From Streptacidiphilus anmyonensis (GTDB taxonomy: Bacteria; Actinomycetota; Actinomycetes; Streptomycetales; Streptomycetaceae), in assembly GCF_000787855.1 (NCBI RefSeq), contig NZ_BBPQ01000042.1, positions 1 through 51,638 of the forward strand: 51,638 nt of DNA. The letters run 5' to 3'. The notes beneath the pieces are model-generated. The model worked only from the letters and a program-made list of their open reading frames with translations, was not told where the DNA came from and did no database searches. The position numbers were made by a program, and so were the translations under genes. Positions 1-10,340 of this stretch are shown piece after piece. How positions within the stretch are numbered: position 1 is the first letter of the stretch; the number at the start of each line of letters is the position of its first letter.

Positions 1-1668
<1,668 letters not shown>

Positions 1669-1690
1669 TCTCACCTTTTCCGGTGAATGA

Positions 1691-1732
1691 ACGTGTGGCC
1701 CCGGGCTTTCTGCCCGGGGTTTCACGTTTTTC
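1691..1732 (+). terminator. Intrinsic terminator downstream of rho
   Basis: CCCCGGGC (1699-1706) pairs with GCCCGGGG (1712-1719) around a 5-nt loop. CGTG and CACG can extend the stem at the base, and a run of five T follows. A GC-rich hairpin with a U-tract is the textbook factor-independent form, which is rare in such GC-rich genomes. Confidence 0.85.
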
Positions 1733-1771
1733 TGAGAAGGGTTTTAAGGCGCATCCCGTACCTTCGAGGAC

Positions 1772-2809
1772 ATGTCCGACAAGTGGGCGAAGCTGCGCGG
1801 AACGCGGTCGCGCCGTGCCATGCGCATCCTGGCGCTGTGCACGGCCGTGGTGGTCCTGCTCTGCGGGGCCGGAGCAGGCTGGGTGTACTGGAAGCTCAGC
1901 CACAATCTCAAGACGGTCGACTTGAGCGGTGAGCTGACCCCGCCCGCTCAGGACGCCTCCGGCGCGATGAACATCCTCGTCCTGGGCTCCGACTCCCGTG
2001 CGGGAGCGAACGGGAAGCTGGCGGGCGGCACCACCGACGGCACGGCCCGCTCGGACACGGCGATGGTGGTGCACGTCAACGAGGCGCACACGGCCGCCAC
2101 GGTGGTCTCCGTCCCCCGCGACACCCTGGTGGACCGCCCGGCCTGCGGGGCCACCCCCGCGGCGTCCGGCGCCATGTTCAACACCGCCTTCGAGGTCGGT
2201 GGCGCGAGCTGCGCGGTCAGGACCGTCGAGGCGATGACGGGCCTGCGGATGAACCACTACCTCGAGCTCGACTTCGCCGGCTTCGCCAAGCTGATCGACG
2301 CACTCGGCGGCGTGGACGTCACCACGACGATTCCCATCGACGACGCCCTGAGCGGCCTCCACCTCCCCGCGGGCACCCACCACCTCGGCGGCGACCAGGC
2401 CCTGGCCTTCGTGCGCACCCGGCACGGGGTGGGGGACGGCAGCGATCTCGGCCGCATACAGCTCCAGCAGGAGATGGTGAAGTCGGTGCTGAAGCAGATC
2501 GAGAACCTGGACCTGTTCAGCAGCCCGACGAAGCTCTTCTCGATCGCGGACTCCGCGACGGGCTCGGTCACCACGGACTCCACGCTCGGCTCGGTCCACT
2601 CCCTGCTCGGCTTCGCCGAGGGCCTGCAGCACGTGAAGTCCACCGACATCACGGGCGTGACGATGCCGACCACGACGGCCCCCGGCGACCCGAACCGGCT
2701 GGTGACCCTCCAGCCGCAGGCGGACGAGCTCTGGGCGGCCCTGAAGGCCGACCGGCCGGTCCCGTCCTCGGTCATGGAGCTCCAGCCGAAGAACCCGGCC
2801 GAGAGCTGA
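1772..2809 (+). CDS. LytR-CpsA-Psr (LCP) family cell-wall glycopolymer ligase
   Basis: LCP proteins move undecaprenyl-linked glycopolymers such as teichoic-acid-type polymers onto peptidoglycan outside the membrane. Residues ~17-40 form one membrane anchor after an Arg/Lys-rich cytoplasmic start, so the catalytic domain is extracellular. Visible LCP motifs are NILVLGSDSRAG, RSDTAMVVHV, SVPRDTLV and the C-terminal FVRTRHGVGDGSDLGRIQRQ-like block (here GRIQLQQEMV), which supply the conserved Asp and Arg residues that bind pyrophosphate. The 345-aa length is normal for a single-domain LCP. It stands between rho and rpmE. TACCTT (1759-1764) ends 7 nt before the ATG, which suggests a leaderless transcript. 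The exact polymer substrate cannot be read from sequence. Confidence 0.92.
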   Translation: MSDKWAKLRGTRSRRAMRILALCTAVVVLLCGAGAGWVYWKLSHNLKTVDLSGELTPPAQDASGAMNILVLGSDSRAGANGKLAGGTTDGTARSDTAMVVHVNEAHTAATVVSVPRDTLVDRPACGATPAASGAMFNTAFEVGGASCAVRTVEAMTGLRMNHYLELDFAGFAKLIDALGGVDVTTTIPIDDALSGLHLPAGTHHLGGDQALAFVRTRHGVGDGSDLGRIQLQQEMVKSVLKQIENLDLFSSPTKLFSIADSATGSVTTDSTLGSVHSLLGFAEGLQHVKSTDITGVTMPTTTAPGDPNRLVTLQPQADELWAALKADRPVPSSVMELQPKNPAES

Positions 2810-2842
2810 GGCGGCCGGAATATCCGCCCGCGCAAGGTCGTT

Positions 2843-2871
2843 TTGGAGCACGGCGCCAGTCCTGGCAGACT
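2843..2871 (+). promoter_or_regulatory. Candidate rpmE promoter
   Basis: TTGGAG (2843-2848), a 17-bp spacer and CAGACT (2866-2871) resemble the main vegetative sigma-factor promoter. It lies in the 137-bp gap before rpmE and would leave a ~70-nt leader. Motif only. Confidence 0.45.
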
Positions 2872-2946
2872 GGTACGTCGGTCCCGGTTCACGGACAGCG
2901 TCCGCTCCTCCGACCCGGAACCCTCCCGCAAACCTAGGAGCATCCC

Positions 2947-3165
2947 TTGAAGCGCGACATCCACCCGACCTACGTGGTCACCCAGGTCACCTGCACCTGC
3001 GGCAACGAGTTCACCACCCGCAGCACCGAGAACTCCGGCGTCATCCGCGCCGAGGTGTGCTCGGCCTGCCACCCCTTCTACACCGGCAAGCAGAAGATCA
3101 TGGACACCGGTGGCCGCGTGGCCCGCTTCGAGGCCCGCTTCGGCAAGAAGCACGCCAAGGCCTAA
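2947..3165 (+). CDS. rpmE: 50S ribosomal protein L31 (zinc-binding type)
   Basis: Small protein of the large ribosomal subunit at the central protuberance bridge. The 72-aa product starts [10 protein letters not shown] and carries CTCG near residue 16 and [12 protein letters not shown] near residues 37-48. It therefore belongs to the Cys-containing, zinc-binding form rather than the zinc-free paralog that replaces it under zinc limitation. The start is a TTG at 2947, set by AGGAG at 2936-2940 six bases upstream. It lies directly upstream of prfA, as in many actinobacteria. Confidence 0.95.
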   Translation: MKRDIHPTYVVTQVTCTCGNEFTTRSTENSGVIRAEVCSACHPFYTGKQKIMDTGGRVARFEARFGKKHAKA

Positions 3166-3301
3166 CCGCCTTGCGGCGCCGGCCGGGCGTACCCGTGGTT
3201 TCCGCGGGTGCGTTCCGGTCGGCGCCGTTCGCGTTGGCCCCCTTGCCCCTCTCGGCCGAGCCCCGCTCGGTCGAATCGGTTCGAAAGAAGGCTCAGCTCC
3301 C

Positions 3302-4375
<1,074 letters not shown>

Positions 4376-4434
4376 CCCAGCCGTACCGGCCCGAGCCCTG
4401 CCGGTCCGCTCAAGTCCGCTAAGAGAGGCGCGAC

Positions 4435-5301
4435 GTGAACCTCCTCCTCGCCGAGGTGGCCCGAGCCACCCAGCGGTTGGCCGATGCCGGTGTGCCCTCG
4501 CCGCGGTTCGACGCGGAGGAGCTCGCAGCGTACGTCCACGACGTCAAGCGCGGCGAGCTGCACGGCGTCAAGGACGCCGACTTCGACGCCCGCTACTGGG
4601 AGGTCATCTCCCGGCGCGAGGCGCGTGAGCCGCTCCAGCACATCACCGGCCGGGCCTTCTTCCGCTACCTGGAGCTCCAGGTCGGTCCGGGCGTCTTCGT
4701 GCCCCGGCCGGAGACGGAGTCGGTGGTCGGCTGGGCGATAGACGCGCTGCGCGACATGGACGTCGCCGAGCCGATGGTGGTCGACCTGTGCACCGGCTCC
4801 GGCGCCATCGCGCTGGCGCTGGCGCAGGAGGTGCCGCGCAGCCGCGTGCACGCCGTGGAGCTCTCCGACGACGCCCACGCCTGGGCCCGCCGCAACATCG
4901 ACGCCAGCCCGGACGCCGCCCGGATCGAGCTGATCCAGGGCGACGCCACCCGCGCCTTCGAGGACCGCCCCGAGCTGAGCGGCCAGTTCGACCTGGTCAT
5001 CAGCAACCCGCCGTACATCCCGCTGACCGAGTGGGAATACGTCGCTCCGGAGGCTCGCGACCACGACCCGGAGATGGCACTCTTCTCCGGCGAGGACGGA
5101 CTCCACACCATCCGCGGCATCGAGCGCGTCGCGGCGCGCCTGCTGCGGCCCGGGGGAGTGGTCGTCGTCGAGCACGCGGACACCCAGGGCGGGGTCGTCC
5201 CCTGGATCTTCCGCGAGGAGGCCGGCTGGACCGACGCCGCCGACCACCGCGACCTGAACAACCGCCCCCGCTTCGCCACCGCGCGCCGCGCCGTCCTGTA
5301 G
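4435..5301 (+). CDS. prmC: Release factor glutamine methyltransferase
   Basis: SAM-dependent enzyme that methylates the Gln side chain of the GGQ motif in release factors. The 288-aa product starts at GTG 4435 (MNLLLAEVARATQRL) with AAGAGAGG upstream. An N-terminal helical substrate-binding part is followed by the Rossmann fold with VVDLCTGSGAIALALAQ (SAM loop) and VISNPPYIPLTEWE (NPPY motif, amide-methyltransferase signature). It lies between prfA and tsaC with short gaps, probably in one transcript. Confidence 0.96.
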   Translation: MNLLLAEVARATQRLADAGVPSPRFDAEELAAYVHDVKRGELHGVKDADFDARYWEVISRREAREPLQHITGRAFFRYLELQVGPGVFVPRPETESVVGWAIDALRDMDVAEPMVVDLCTGSGAIALALAQEVPRSRVHAVELSDDAHAWARRNIDASPDAARIELIQGDATRAFEDRPELSGQFDLVISNPPYIPLTEWEYVAPEARDHDPEMALFSGEDGLHTIRGIERVAARLLRPGGVVVVEHADTQGGVVPWIFREEAGWTDAADHRDLNNRPRFATARRAVL

Positions 5302-5316
5302 GGAAGGGATCCACCG

Positions 5317-5964
5317 ATGAGTCGTCGCTACGACTGCTCCGACGCGACCGAGCGCGCCGCCGGTCTGCGTGAGGCCGCCTCCGCGATCCGCCGGGGCGAG
5401 CTGGTGGTCATCCCCACCGACACCGTCTACGGCCTGGCCGCCGACGCGTTCTCCGCCGAGGCCGTCGCCGAGCTGCTCGCGGCCAAGGGCCGCGGCCGCA
5501 ACATGCCCACCCCCGTGCTGGTCGGCTCGCCGACCACGCTGCACGGTCTGGTCACGGACTTCTCCGAGTCCGCGTGGGAGCTCGTCGACGCGTTCTGGCC
5601 GGGCGGCCTGACCCTGGTCACCCGTCACCAGCCGTCGCTGCGGTGGGACCTGGGCGACACCCGCGGCACCGTGGCCGTCCGCATGCCGCTGCACCCCGTC
5701 GCGATCGAGCTGCTGAACACCACCGGCCCGCTCGCCGTCTCCAGCGCGAACCTGACCGGCGGCCCGTCCCCGGCCACCTGCGACGAGGCCGAGGAGCAGC
5801 TCGGCCAGTCCGTCTCGGTCTACCTCGACGGCGGTCGCGCCGACCACGCGGTGCCGTCCACGATCGTCGACGTCACCGGCAAGATCCCCGTTCTGCGCCG
5901 CGCGGGTGCGGTCTCACTGGAGCAGCTCCGTGAGGTCGTACCAGACGTGGAGGCCGGCAGTTGA
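5317..5964 (+). CDS. tsaC: L-threonylcarbamoyladenylate synthase (Sua5/YciO/YrdC family)
   Basis: Makes threonylcarbamoyl-AMP from threonine, bicarbonate and ATP for the t6A37 modification of ANN-decoding tRNAs. The 215-aa protein has the YrdC core: GELVVIPTDTVYGLAADAF near residue 30, FWPGGLTLV, GTVAVRMPLHP, and LAVSSANLTGG near residue 145. It lacks the extra C-terminal Sua5 domain, so it is close to the short TsaC form. AAGGGATCC precedes the ATG. Its stop codon overlaps the TTG proposed as start of the next gene. Confidence 0.94.
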   Translation: MSRRYDCSDATERAAGLREAASAIRRGELVVIPTDTVYGLAADAFSAEAVAELLAAKGRGRNMPTPVLVGSPTTLHGLVTDFSESAWELVDAFWPGGLTLVTRHQPSLRWDLGDTRGTVAVRMPLHPVAIELLNTTGPLAVSSANLTGGPSPATCDEAEEQLGQSVSVYLDGGRADHAVPSTIVDVTGKIPVLRRAGAVSLEQLREVVPDVEAGS

Positions 5965-6647
5965 CCGGGCGCCATCGCCTCCGGCCGCCGATACGTCCTC
6001 TCCCGCGCCTCCACCACGAGGTCGTGAGCCATCGCTTCGGCGCGTTCCGCATCCTCTACGTCTGCACCGGCGGCGTCTGCCGCTCGCCCATGGCCGAGCG
6101 GCTGACCCGTCATGAGCTGACGCTCCGTCTGGGCGAGGACGCGAAGACCGAGATATCGGTCGAGAGCGCGGGCACCTGGGGTCACGAGGGCGCCCCGATG
6201 GAGTCCCACGCGGCGGAGATCCTCGCCGAGTTCGGCGCGGACTCCACCGGCTTCGTCGGCCGCGAGCTGCTTGACGACCACGTCATCGAGGCGGACCTGG
6301 TCCTGACGGCCACCCGCGACCACCGGGCCCAGGTGATCTCCATGGGCCACGACGCGGGCCTGCGGACCTTCACCCTGAAGGAGTTCACCCGCCTCGTCCG
6401 CGCCATCGACCCGGCGACCCTGCCGGACTCCGTCGGCCCCGGCGCCCTGGCCGAGCGCGCCCGCGTCCTGGTCCGCGCCGCGGCCGCGCTGCGGGGCTGG
6501 CTGCTGGCCGCCTCCCCGGAGGCGGACGAGGTCGACGACCCGTACGGCGCACCTCTCGGCATGTTCCGCAACTGCGGCGAGGAGATCTTCGACGCCCTGG
6601 ACCCGATCGTCACCGCGTTGACGGGCGTCAGCCGGGTGCGCGTCTGA
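5961..6647 (+). CDS. Low-molecular-weight protein-tyrosine phosphatase family protein
   Basis: The phosphatase loop CTGGVCRSP (CX5R-S type) follows ILYVC, as in low-molecular-weight tyrosine phosphatases and arsenate reductases. A Cys-Arg pair forms the phosphate-binding loop. The C-terminal acid motif is less typical: VDDPYGAP can supply the Asp-Pro general acid. The 228-aa product is longer than the ~150-165 aa usual in the family because of extra N-terminal residues and insertions. TTG 5961 overlaps the previous stop (TTGA) and has GGAGG 7 nt upstream. GTG 6024 is an alternative start giving 207 aa. Likely substrates are phosphotyrosine proteins of envelope polymer synthesis, but none can be named from sequence. 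Confidence 0.85.
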   Translation: MTGRHRLRPPIRPLPRLHHEVVSHRFGAFRILYVCTGGVCRSPMAERLTRHELTLRLGEDAKTEISVESAGTWGHEGAPMESHAAEILAEFGADSTGFVGRELLDDHVIEADLVLTATRDHRAQVISMGHDAGLRTFTLKEFTRLVRAIDPATLPDSVGPGALAERARVLVRAAAALRGWLLAASPEADEVDDPYGAPLGMFRNCGEEIFDALDPIVTALTGVSRVRV

Positions 6648-6672
6648 GCTCGTCCGAGCTCGCGCCGACCCC

Positions 6673-6745
6673 CGGGACACGGGGGGCGCCCGCTCCGGGG
6701 ACCTGCCGCGCCCAAGCCGAGGTCGGCGGCGCGTCCCGTGTCCCG
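6673..6745. terminator. Long inverted repeat after the phosphatase gene
   Basis: CGGGACACGGG (6673-6683) and CCCGTGTCCCG (6735-6745) are perfect 11-bp arms around ~51 nt that are themselves GC-rich. There is no U-tract. It probably ends the rho-side gene group before glyA. No gene is seen in this gap. Confidence 0.5.
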
Positions 6746-6808
6746 CCTCCTTGGGCGTGCTGGCGCCACCGGCTCGGCGTACCGTGACCACCGGAGGTGC
6801 ATGCGGCC

Positions 6809-8098
6809 ATGGCGACCCTTGCGACCAGTGACGAATCCACGCAGGCGGCGCTCGCCGATGTGCCCGACGACGCGCTGACGGCGCTGCTCGCACGCGAGGA
6901 CGACCGCCGCCGCCGGCAGGTCAACCTCCTGGCCGGGGAGAACCTCGAGTCGCCCGGCGTGCTCGCGCTGCTGGGGAGCGCGTTCGCGGACAAGTACGCC
7001 GAGGGGTACCCCGAGCGGCGGCACCACACCGGGTGCGGGCCCGCCGACGACGTGGAGACCCTGGCCGTGGCCCGTGCGAAGAAGCTGTTCGGGGCCGACC
7101 ACGCGAACGTGCAGCCGTACTCCGGCTCCATCGCCATGCTCGCCGCCGCCGCGGCGCTGCTGCGGCCCGGGGACGCCGTCCTGGCGATGTCCCTCGCGCA
7201 CGGCGGCCACCTGACCCACGGCTCCTCCGCGAACTTCTCCGGACGCTGGTTCTCCGTCTCCGCGTACGGGGTCCGCCGCAGCGACGGGCTGATCGACCTC
7301 GACCAGGTGCGGGACCAGGCGCGGGCCCGGCGGCCCAAGGTGATCGTCGCGGGGGCGATCTCGTATCCGCGGGTGATCGACTGGGAGGGCTTCCGGGAGA
7401 TCGCCGACGAGGTGGGCGCGTACCTGGTCGCGGGCGCCGCCCAGACGCTCGGGCTCTCCGCCGCCGGGGTGATCCCGTCTCCCGTGCCGTACGCGGACGT
7501 CGTCTGCGGGGTCACCCACAAGGTGCTGGGCGGGCCGCGCGGCGGGCTGATCCTGTGCACGCGGGACCTGGCCGAGCGGGTGGACCGGGCGGTGTTCCCC
7601 TTCGTCCAGGGCGGGCCGATGGTCAACCAGCTCGCCGCCAAGGCGTACGCGCTCGGCCGGGCGGCCGCCCCGGCCTTCCGGGAGTACGCGGCGCTGACGG
7701 TCGCGAACGCGCGGCACCTCGCGGCCGAACTGGAGGGCCGTGGCCTGCGTCCGCTCACCGGGGGCACCGACACGCACCTGGTGACCGTGGACGCCCGGGG
7801 CCTGGGCCTCACGGGCCGCGAGATCGAGCGGCGCTGCGAGAGCGCGGGGCTGCTGCTGGGCCACTGCGCGGTGCCCTACGAGGACGTGCCGCCCGCGTCG
7901 GCCTCCGGGCTGCGGATGGGGACGCTGAGCGCGACCACCGTGGGCATGGGGAAACCGGAGATGACCGAGGTCGCCGACCTGATCCAGGCGGCCGCAGGGA
8001 ATCCCGATGATTCGGTCACGCAGCGCGTCCAATCGCTCGCGCAGCGTTTTCCCAGTCTGTCGACAAAACCGCAATGCGGGAAGTCGGCGTCCTCATGA
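6809..8098 (+). CDS. glyA: Divergent serine hydroxymethyltransferase (GlyA-family paralog)
   Basis: Fold-type I PLP enzyme family that interconverts serine and glycine with tetrahydrofolate. The 429-aa product keeps the frame of SHMT: LLAGENLESPGV, KYAEGYP, LFGADHANVQPYSGS, AHGGHLTHGS, the PLP-lysine in VTHKVLGGPRGG (Lys238) and SGLRMGT with the carboxylate-binding Arg. However, the canonical VDMAH cofactor segment reads VAGAAQ: the Asp that binds the pyridine nitrogen is Gly209 and the His is Gln212. The canonical ASEN is AGEN, and the tyrosines after GYP are His-His. Spacing to Lys238 matches E. coli exactly, so the alignment is secure. ATG 6809 is chosen because GGAGG (6793-6797) precedes it; GTG 6797 overlaps that site. 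Enzyme activity is uncertain. Confidence 0.85.
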   Translation: MATLATSDESTQAALADVPDDALTALLAREDDRRRRQVNLLAGENLESPGVLALLGSAFADKYAEGYPERRHHTGCGPADDVETLAVARAKKLFGADHANVQPYSGSIAMLAAAAALLRPGDAVLAMSLAHGGHLTHGSSANFSGRWFSVSAYGVRRSDGLIDLDQVRDQARARRPKVIVAGAISYPRVIDWEGFREIADEVGAYLVAGAAQTLGLSAAGVIPSPVPYADVVCGVTHKVLGGPRGGLILCTRDLAERVDRAVFPFVQGGPMVNQLAAKAYALGRAAAPAFREYAALTVANARHLAAELEGRGLRPLTGGTDTHLVTVDARGLGLTGREIERRCESAGLLLGHCAVPYEDVPPASASGLRMGTLSATTVGMGKPEMTEVADLIQAAAGNPDDSVTQRVQSLAQRFPSLSTKPQCGKSASS

Positions 8099-8107
8099 AT
8101 AGGGTGT

Positions 8108-8120
8108 GTGCGTGACGCAC
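8108..8120. promoter_or_regulatory. 13-bp palindrome between glyA paralog and the WecA-type gene
   Basis: GTGCGT-G-ACGCAC is a perfect dyad in the 119-bp gap. TATGCT at 8168-8173 could be the -10 box of the downstream gene, placing the dyad ~50 bp upstream of it. Possible operator; no regulator can be assigned. Confidence 0.3.
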
Positions 8121-8217
8121 CTCCATTCCCGAGCGCAGAGCCACCTCGCGCCCAAGGCAAGGCGGCTATGCTCTGCCGTTGTCACGGGGGTGTCCAGCGC
8201 AGCAATGGAGGACTCTG

Positions 8218-9594
8218 GTGCGTGAGTTCCTGCTGACGCTCTGTGTGACCGCGGCAGTGACCTACCTGCTGACCGGTCCGGCACGGAAGTTCGCCATCAT
8301 CGCGGGCGCCATGCCGGCTGTTCGCGACCGCGACGTGCACAAGGAGCCGACGCCACGACTCGGCGGCATCGCCATGTTCGGCGGTCTGTGCGCCGGCCTG
8401 CTCACCGCCGACCACCTGTCGGCCCTGCACGCCGTCTTCCAGAACTCCAGCGACGTGCCGGCCCTGCTGTCCGGCGCGACCATCATGTGGGTGCTGGGCG
8501 TGCTGGACGACAAGTGGGGCGTGGACGCCCTGGTGAAGCTCGGCGGGCAGATGGTCGCCGCGGGCGTCATGGTCTACCAGGGCCTCACCGTGCTGTGGTT
8601 GCCGATCCCGGGGGTCGGCACCGTGGCGGTGACGGACACCTGGGGTTCCTTCATCACCGTCGCGCTGGTGGTCATAAGCGTGAACGCGGTGAACTTCATC
8701 GACGGCCTGGACGGTCTGGCGGCCGGCATGGTCTGCATCGCGGCCGGGGCGTTCTTCGTCTACGCCTACCGGCTCTGGTACGGCTTCTCGGTGCCGGACG
8801 CGGCGCCGGCCGCGCTGTTCAGCGTGATCCTGGTCGGCATGGTGCTGGGCTTCCTGCCGCACAACTTCCATCCCGCGCGGATCTTCATGGGGGACTCGGG
8901 GGCGCTGCTGCTCGGCCTCGTGCTCTCGGTCTGCATGATCTCGGTGACCGGCCGGGTCGACCCCGACGTCATCACCGCGCAGAGCGGCGGCAGCCAGACC
9001 ACCGCGGTGCACGCGATGGTGCCGATCTACATCGTGCTGCTGCTTCCGCTGACGGTGATCGCCATTCCGCTCGCGGATCTCATTCTCGCGGTGGTGCGCC
9101 GCACTTGGGCGGGAAAGTCCCCTTTCGCGGCGGACAAGCAGCATCTTCATCACCGACTGCTGCAACTCGGGCATTCCCACAGCCGCGCAGTATTGATCAT
9201 GTATTTCTGGGCCGCGCTGCTCGCCTTCGGCACCGTCGCCTTCTCGGTGGACCGCACCGAGCGTCTCGCTCTCAACGTCCTGCTCGGGTTGCTGGTCCTC
9301 GGCATCCTGATGCTGCTCTTCCCGCGGTTCCGGCCGCACGCGCCGCGCATGGTGGAGCGCTTCGTTCCGCCCCGGTATCGCCGGACCGTAAAGGTAAGGG
9401 ATGTTCTTACCGAAGAGGCGGTAAAGGAGATCACGGACGAGCCCATTCCGGCAGGTGCGGCCCTCTCCGTCGCAGATGAGGACCTGTTGGACAAGATCGG
9501 AACAGGCTCGCACGCGATGCGTCGCCATTCGGGCACATCGGGACGATCCGGTGCTGGTGCAGAGCGTGTGTCAAGGAGCACACCAAGAAAGTAA
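8218..9594 (+). CDS. Undecaprenyl-phosphate GlcNAc-1-phosphate transferase (WecA/MraY-like, GT4)
   Basis: Polytopic membrane enzyme that moves a sugar-1-phosphate from a UDP-sugar to undecaprenyl phosphate, the first step of secondary cell-wall polymers. The 458-aa protein has about ten or eleven hydrophobic segments. Family motifs in order are VRDRDVHKEPTPRLGG near residue 33, VLDDKWGVDA (the DD pair binding Mg), NAVNFIDGLDGLAAG, HPARIFMGDSGALLLG, and the HLHHRLLQLGHSHSR loop. The polar C-terminal ~80 residues are cytoplasmic. The start is GTG 8218, preceded by GGAGG 6-7 nt upstream. In actinobacteria this gene lies just before the atp operon. It could feed the LCP ligase at 1772. Confidence 0.92.
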   Translation: MREFLLTLCVTAAVTYLLTGPARKFAIIAGAMPAVRDRDVHKEPTPRLGGIAMFGGLCAGLLTADHLSALHAVFQNSSDVPALLSGATIMWVLGVLDDKWGVDALVKLGGQMVAAGVMVYQGLTVLWLPIPGVGTVAVTDTWGSFITVALVVISVNAVNFIDGLDGLAAGMVCIAAGAFFVYAYRLWYGFSVPDAAPAALFSVILVGMVLGFLPHNFHPARIFMGDSGALLLGLVLSVCMISVTGRVDPDVITAQSGGSQTTAVHAMVPIYIVLLLPLTVIAIPLADLILAVVRRTWAGKSPFAADKQHLHHRLLQLGHSHSRAVLIMYFWAALLAFGTVAFSVDRTERLALNVLLGLLVLGILMLLFPRFRPHAPRMVERFVPPRYRRTVKVRDVLTEEAVKEITDEPIPAGAALSVADEDLLDKIGTGSHAMRRHSGTSGRSGAGAERVSRSTPRK

Positions 9595-9642
9595 AGACTG
9601 CACCAAATAGCTTGTGATATCGTTCACGACATCAGGAGAGCT

Positions 9643-9675
9643 GCCGAAGGACCTTATGGGAGAAGGTCGTTCGGC
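9643..9675 (+). promoter_or_regulatory. Stem-loop in the leader before atpI
   Basis: GCCGAAGGACCTT (9643-9655) pairs with AAGGTCGTTCGGC (9663-9675) with one mismatch around a 7-nt loop. No U-tract follows. It sits between the WecA-type gene and atpI, so it may end the first or lie in the atp leader. Confidence 0.45.
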
Positions 9676-9727
9676 CCAGGTCTCCTCCTGATCGTCCGCA
9701 CGACCCCCACCCCCCGGAGCTTTGACG

Positions 9728-10150
9728 ATGCTGTCCAACGACGCCCGGATCCTGCGCGGCTGCGCCCTTGTGGCGGCGCCGGTGTGGGTCCTCGCCGTGG
9801 TTCTCAGCACCGTGCTGGCCGGCTCCAAGGGACTGATCGGCGCCTTGGTGGCGCTCGCCGTGGTCGTGGTGGTGTTCGCGGGCGGATTCGCCGCACTGAT
9901 GAGACTCACCCGGGACAAGCCGCAGCTGGTCCTGACCGGTGGACTGCTGGTCTACGCGGTGCAGATGCTGCTCGCAGGCGTCTTCATCGTGGTCTTCAAG
10001 CACGCTTCGTTCTTCAACGGCAAGGCCTTCGGGTTCTCCCTGCTGGCGACTCTGCTCGCCTGGGTGGGCGGGCAGGTCTGGTTCACCTTGAAGAGCAAAA
10101 CCCTCTACGTCGATCCCTCGGCCGGTTCGAAGCCCGACGGCAAGGACTGA
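9728..10150 (+). CDS. atpI: ATP synthase operon protein AtpI
   Basis: Small membrane protein at the head of the atp operon. AtpI is thought to help assemble the c-ring and/or move Mg2+, and is not an enzyme subunit. The 140-aa product starts MLSNDARILRGC and has four hydrophobic segments, followed by a short polar tail ending PDGKD. ATG 9728 is preferred over TTG 9722 because GGAG lies at 9716-9719. The sequence is weakly conserved, so the name rests on four membrane segments, size and position directly upstream of atpB. Confidence 0.82.
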   Translation: MLSNDARILRGCALVAAPVWVLAVVLSTVLAGSKGLIGALVALAVVVVVFAGGFAALMRLTRDKPQLVLTGGLLVYAVQMLLAGVFIVVFKHASFFNGKAFGFSLLATLLAWVGGQVWFTLKSKTLYVDPSAGSKPDGKD

Positions 10151-10164
10151 ACGTAAGGCCCGCG

Positions 10165-10194
10165 TAAAGGTAGTACCAAGACATCTGCTATCGT
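10165..10194 (+). promoter_or_regulatory. Candidate promoter inside the atp operon, before atpB
   Basis: TGCTATCGT gives an extended -10 box (TATCGT at 10189-10194) in the 190-bp atpI-atpB gap. The -35 region is weak. It could add transcripts of the structural genes without atpI. Confidence 0.3.
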
Positions 10195-10340
10195 CCGGAT
10201 TCCGGAGCCCCCTGCGCGACCACGAGCGTCAAGCGGCGTGTGCGGCTCCGGTCAACCCGATCACGGTGCCAACGCGGCGGTCGCTGTCGCGCCGACACAC
10301 AAGGTTGCAGTTCTGATGCTTCACGACGAAGGAGTCAAGG

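Noticed and set aside
5961-6647. Arsenate reductase function for the CX5R protein
   Set aside because: Only the shared phosphate loop supports it; no arsenic genes are nearby and the family is mostly phosphatases.
6182-8074. 630-codon open frame antisense to the phosphatase and glyA paralog
   Set aside because: Spans two real genes and their terminator and has no recognisable motif.
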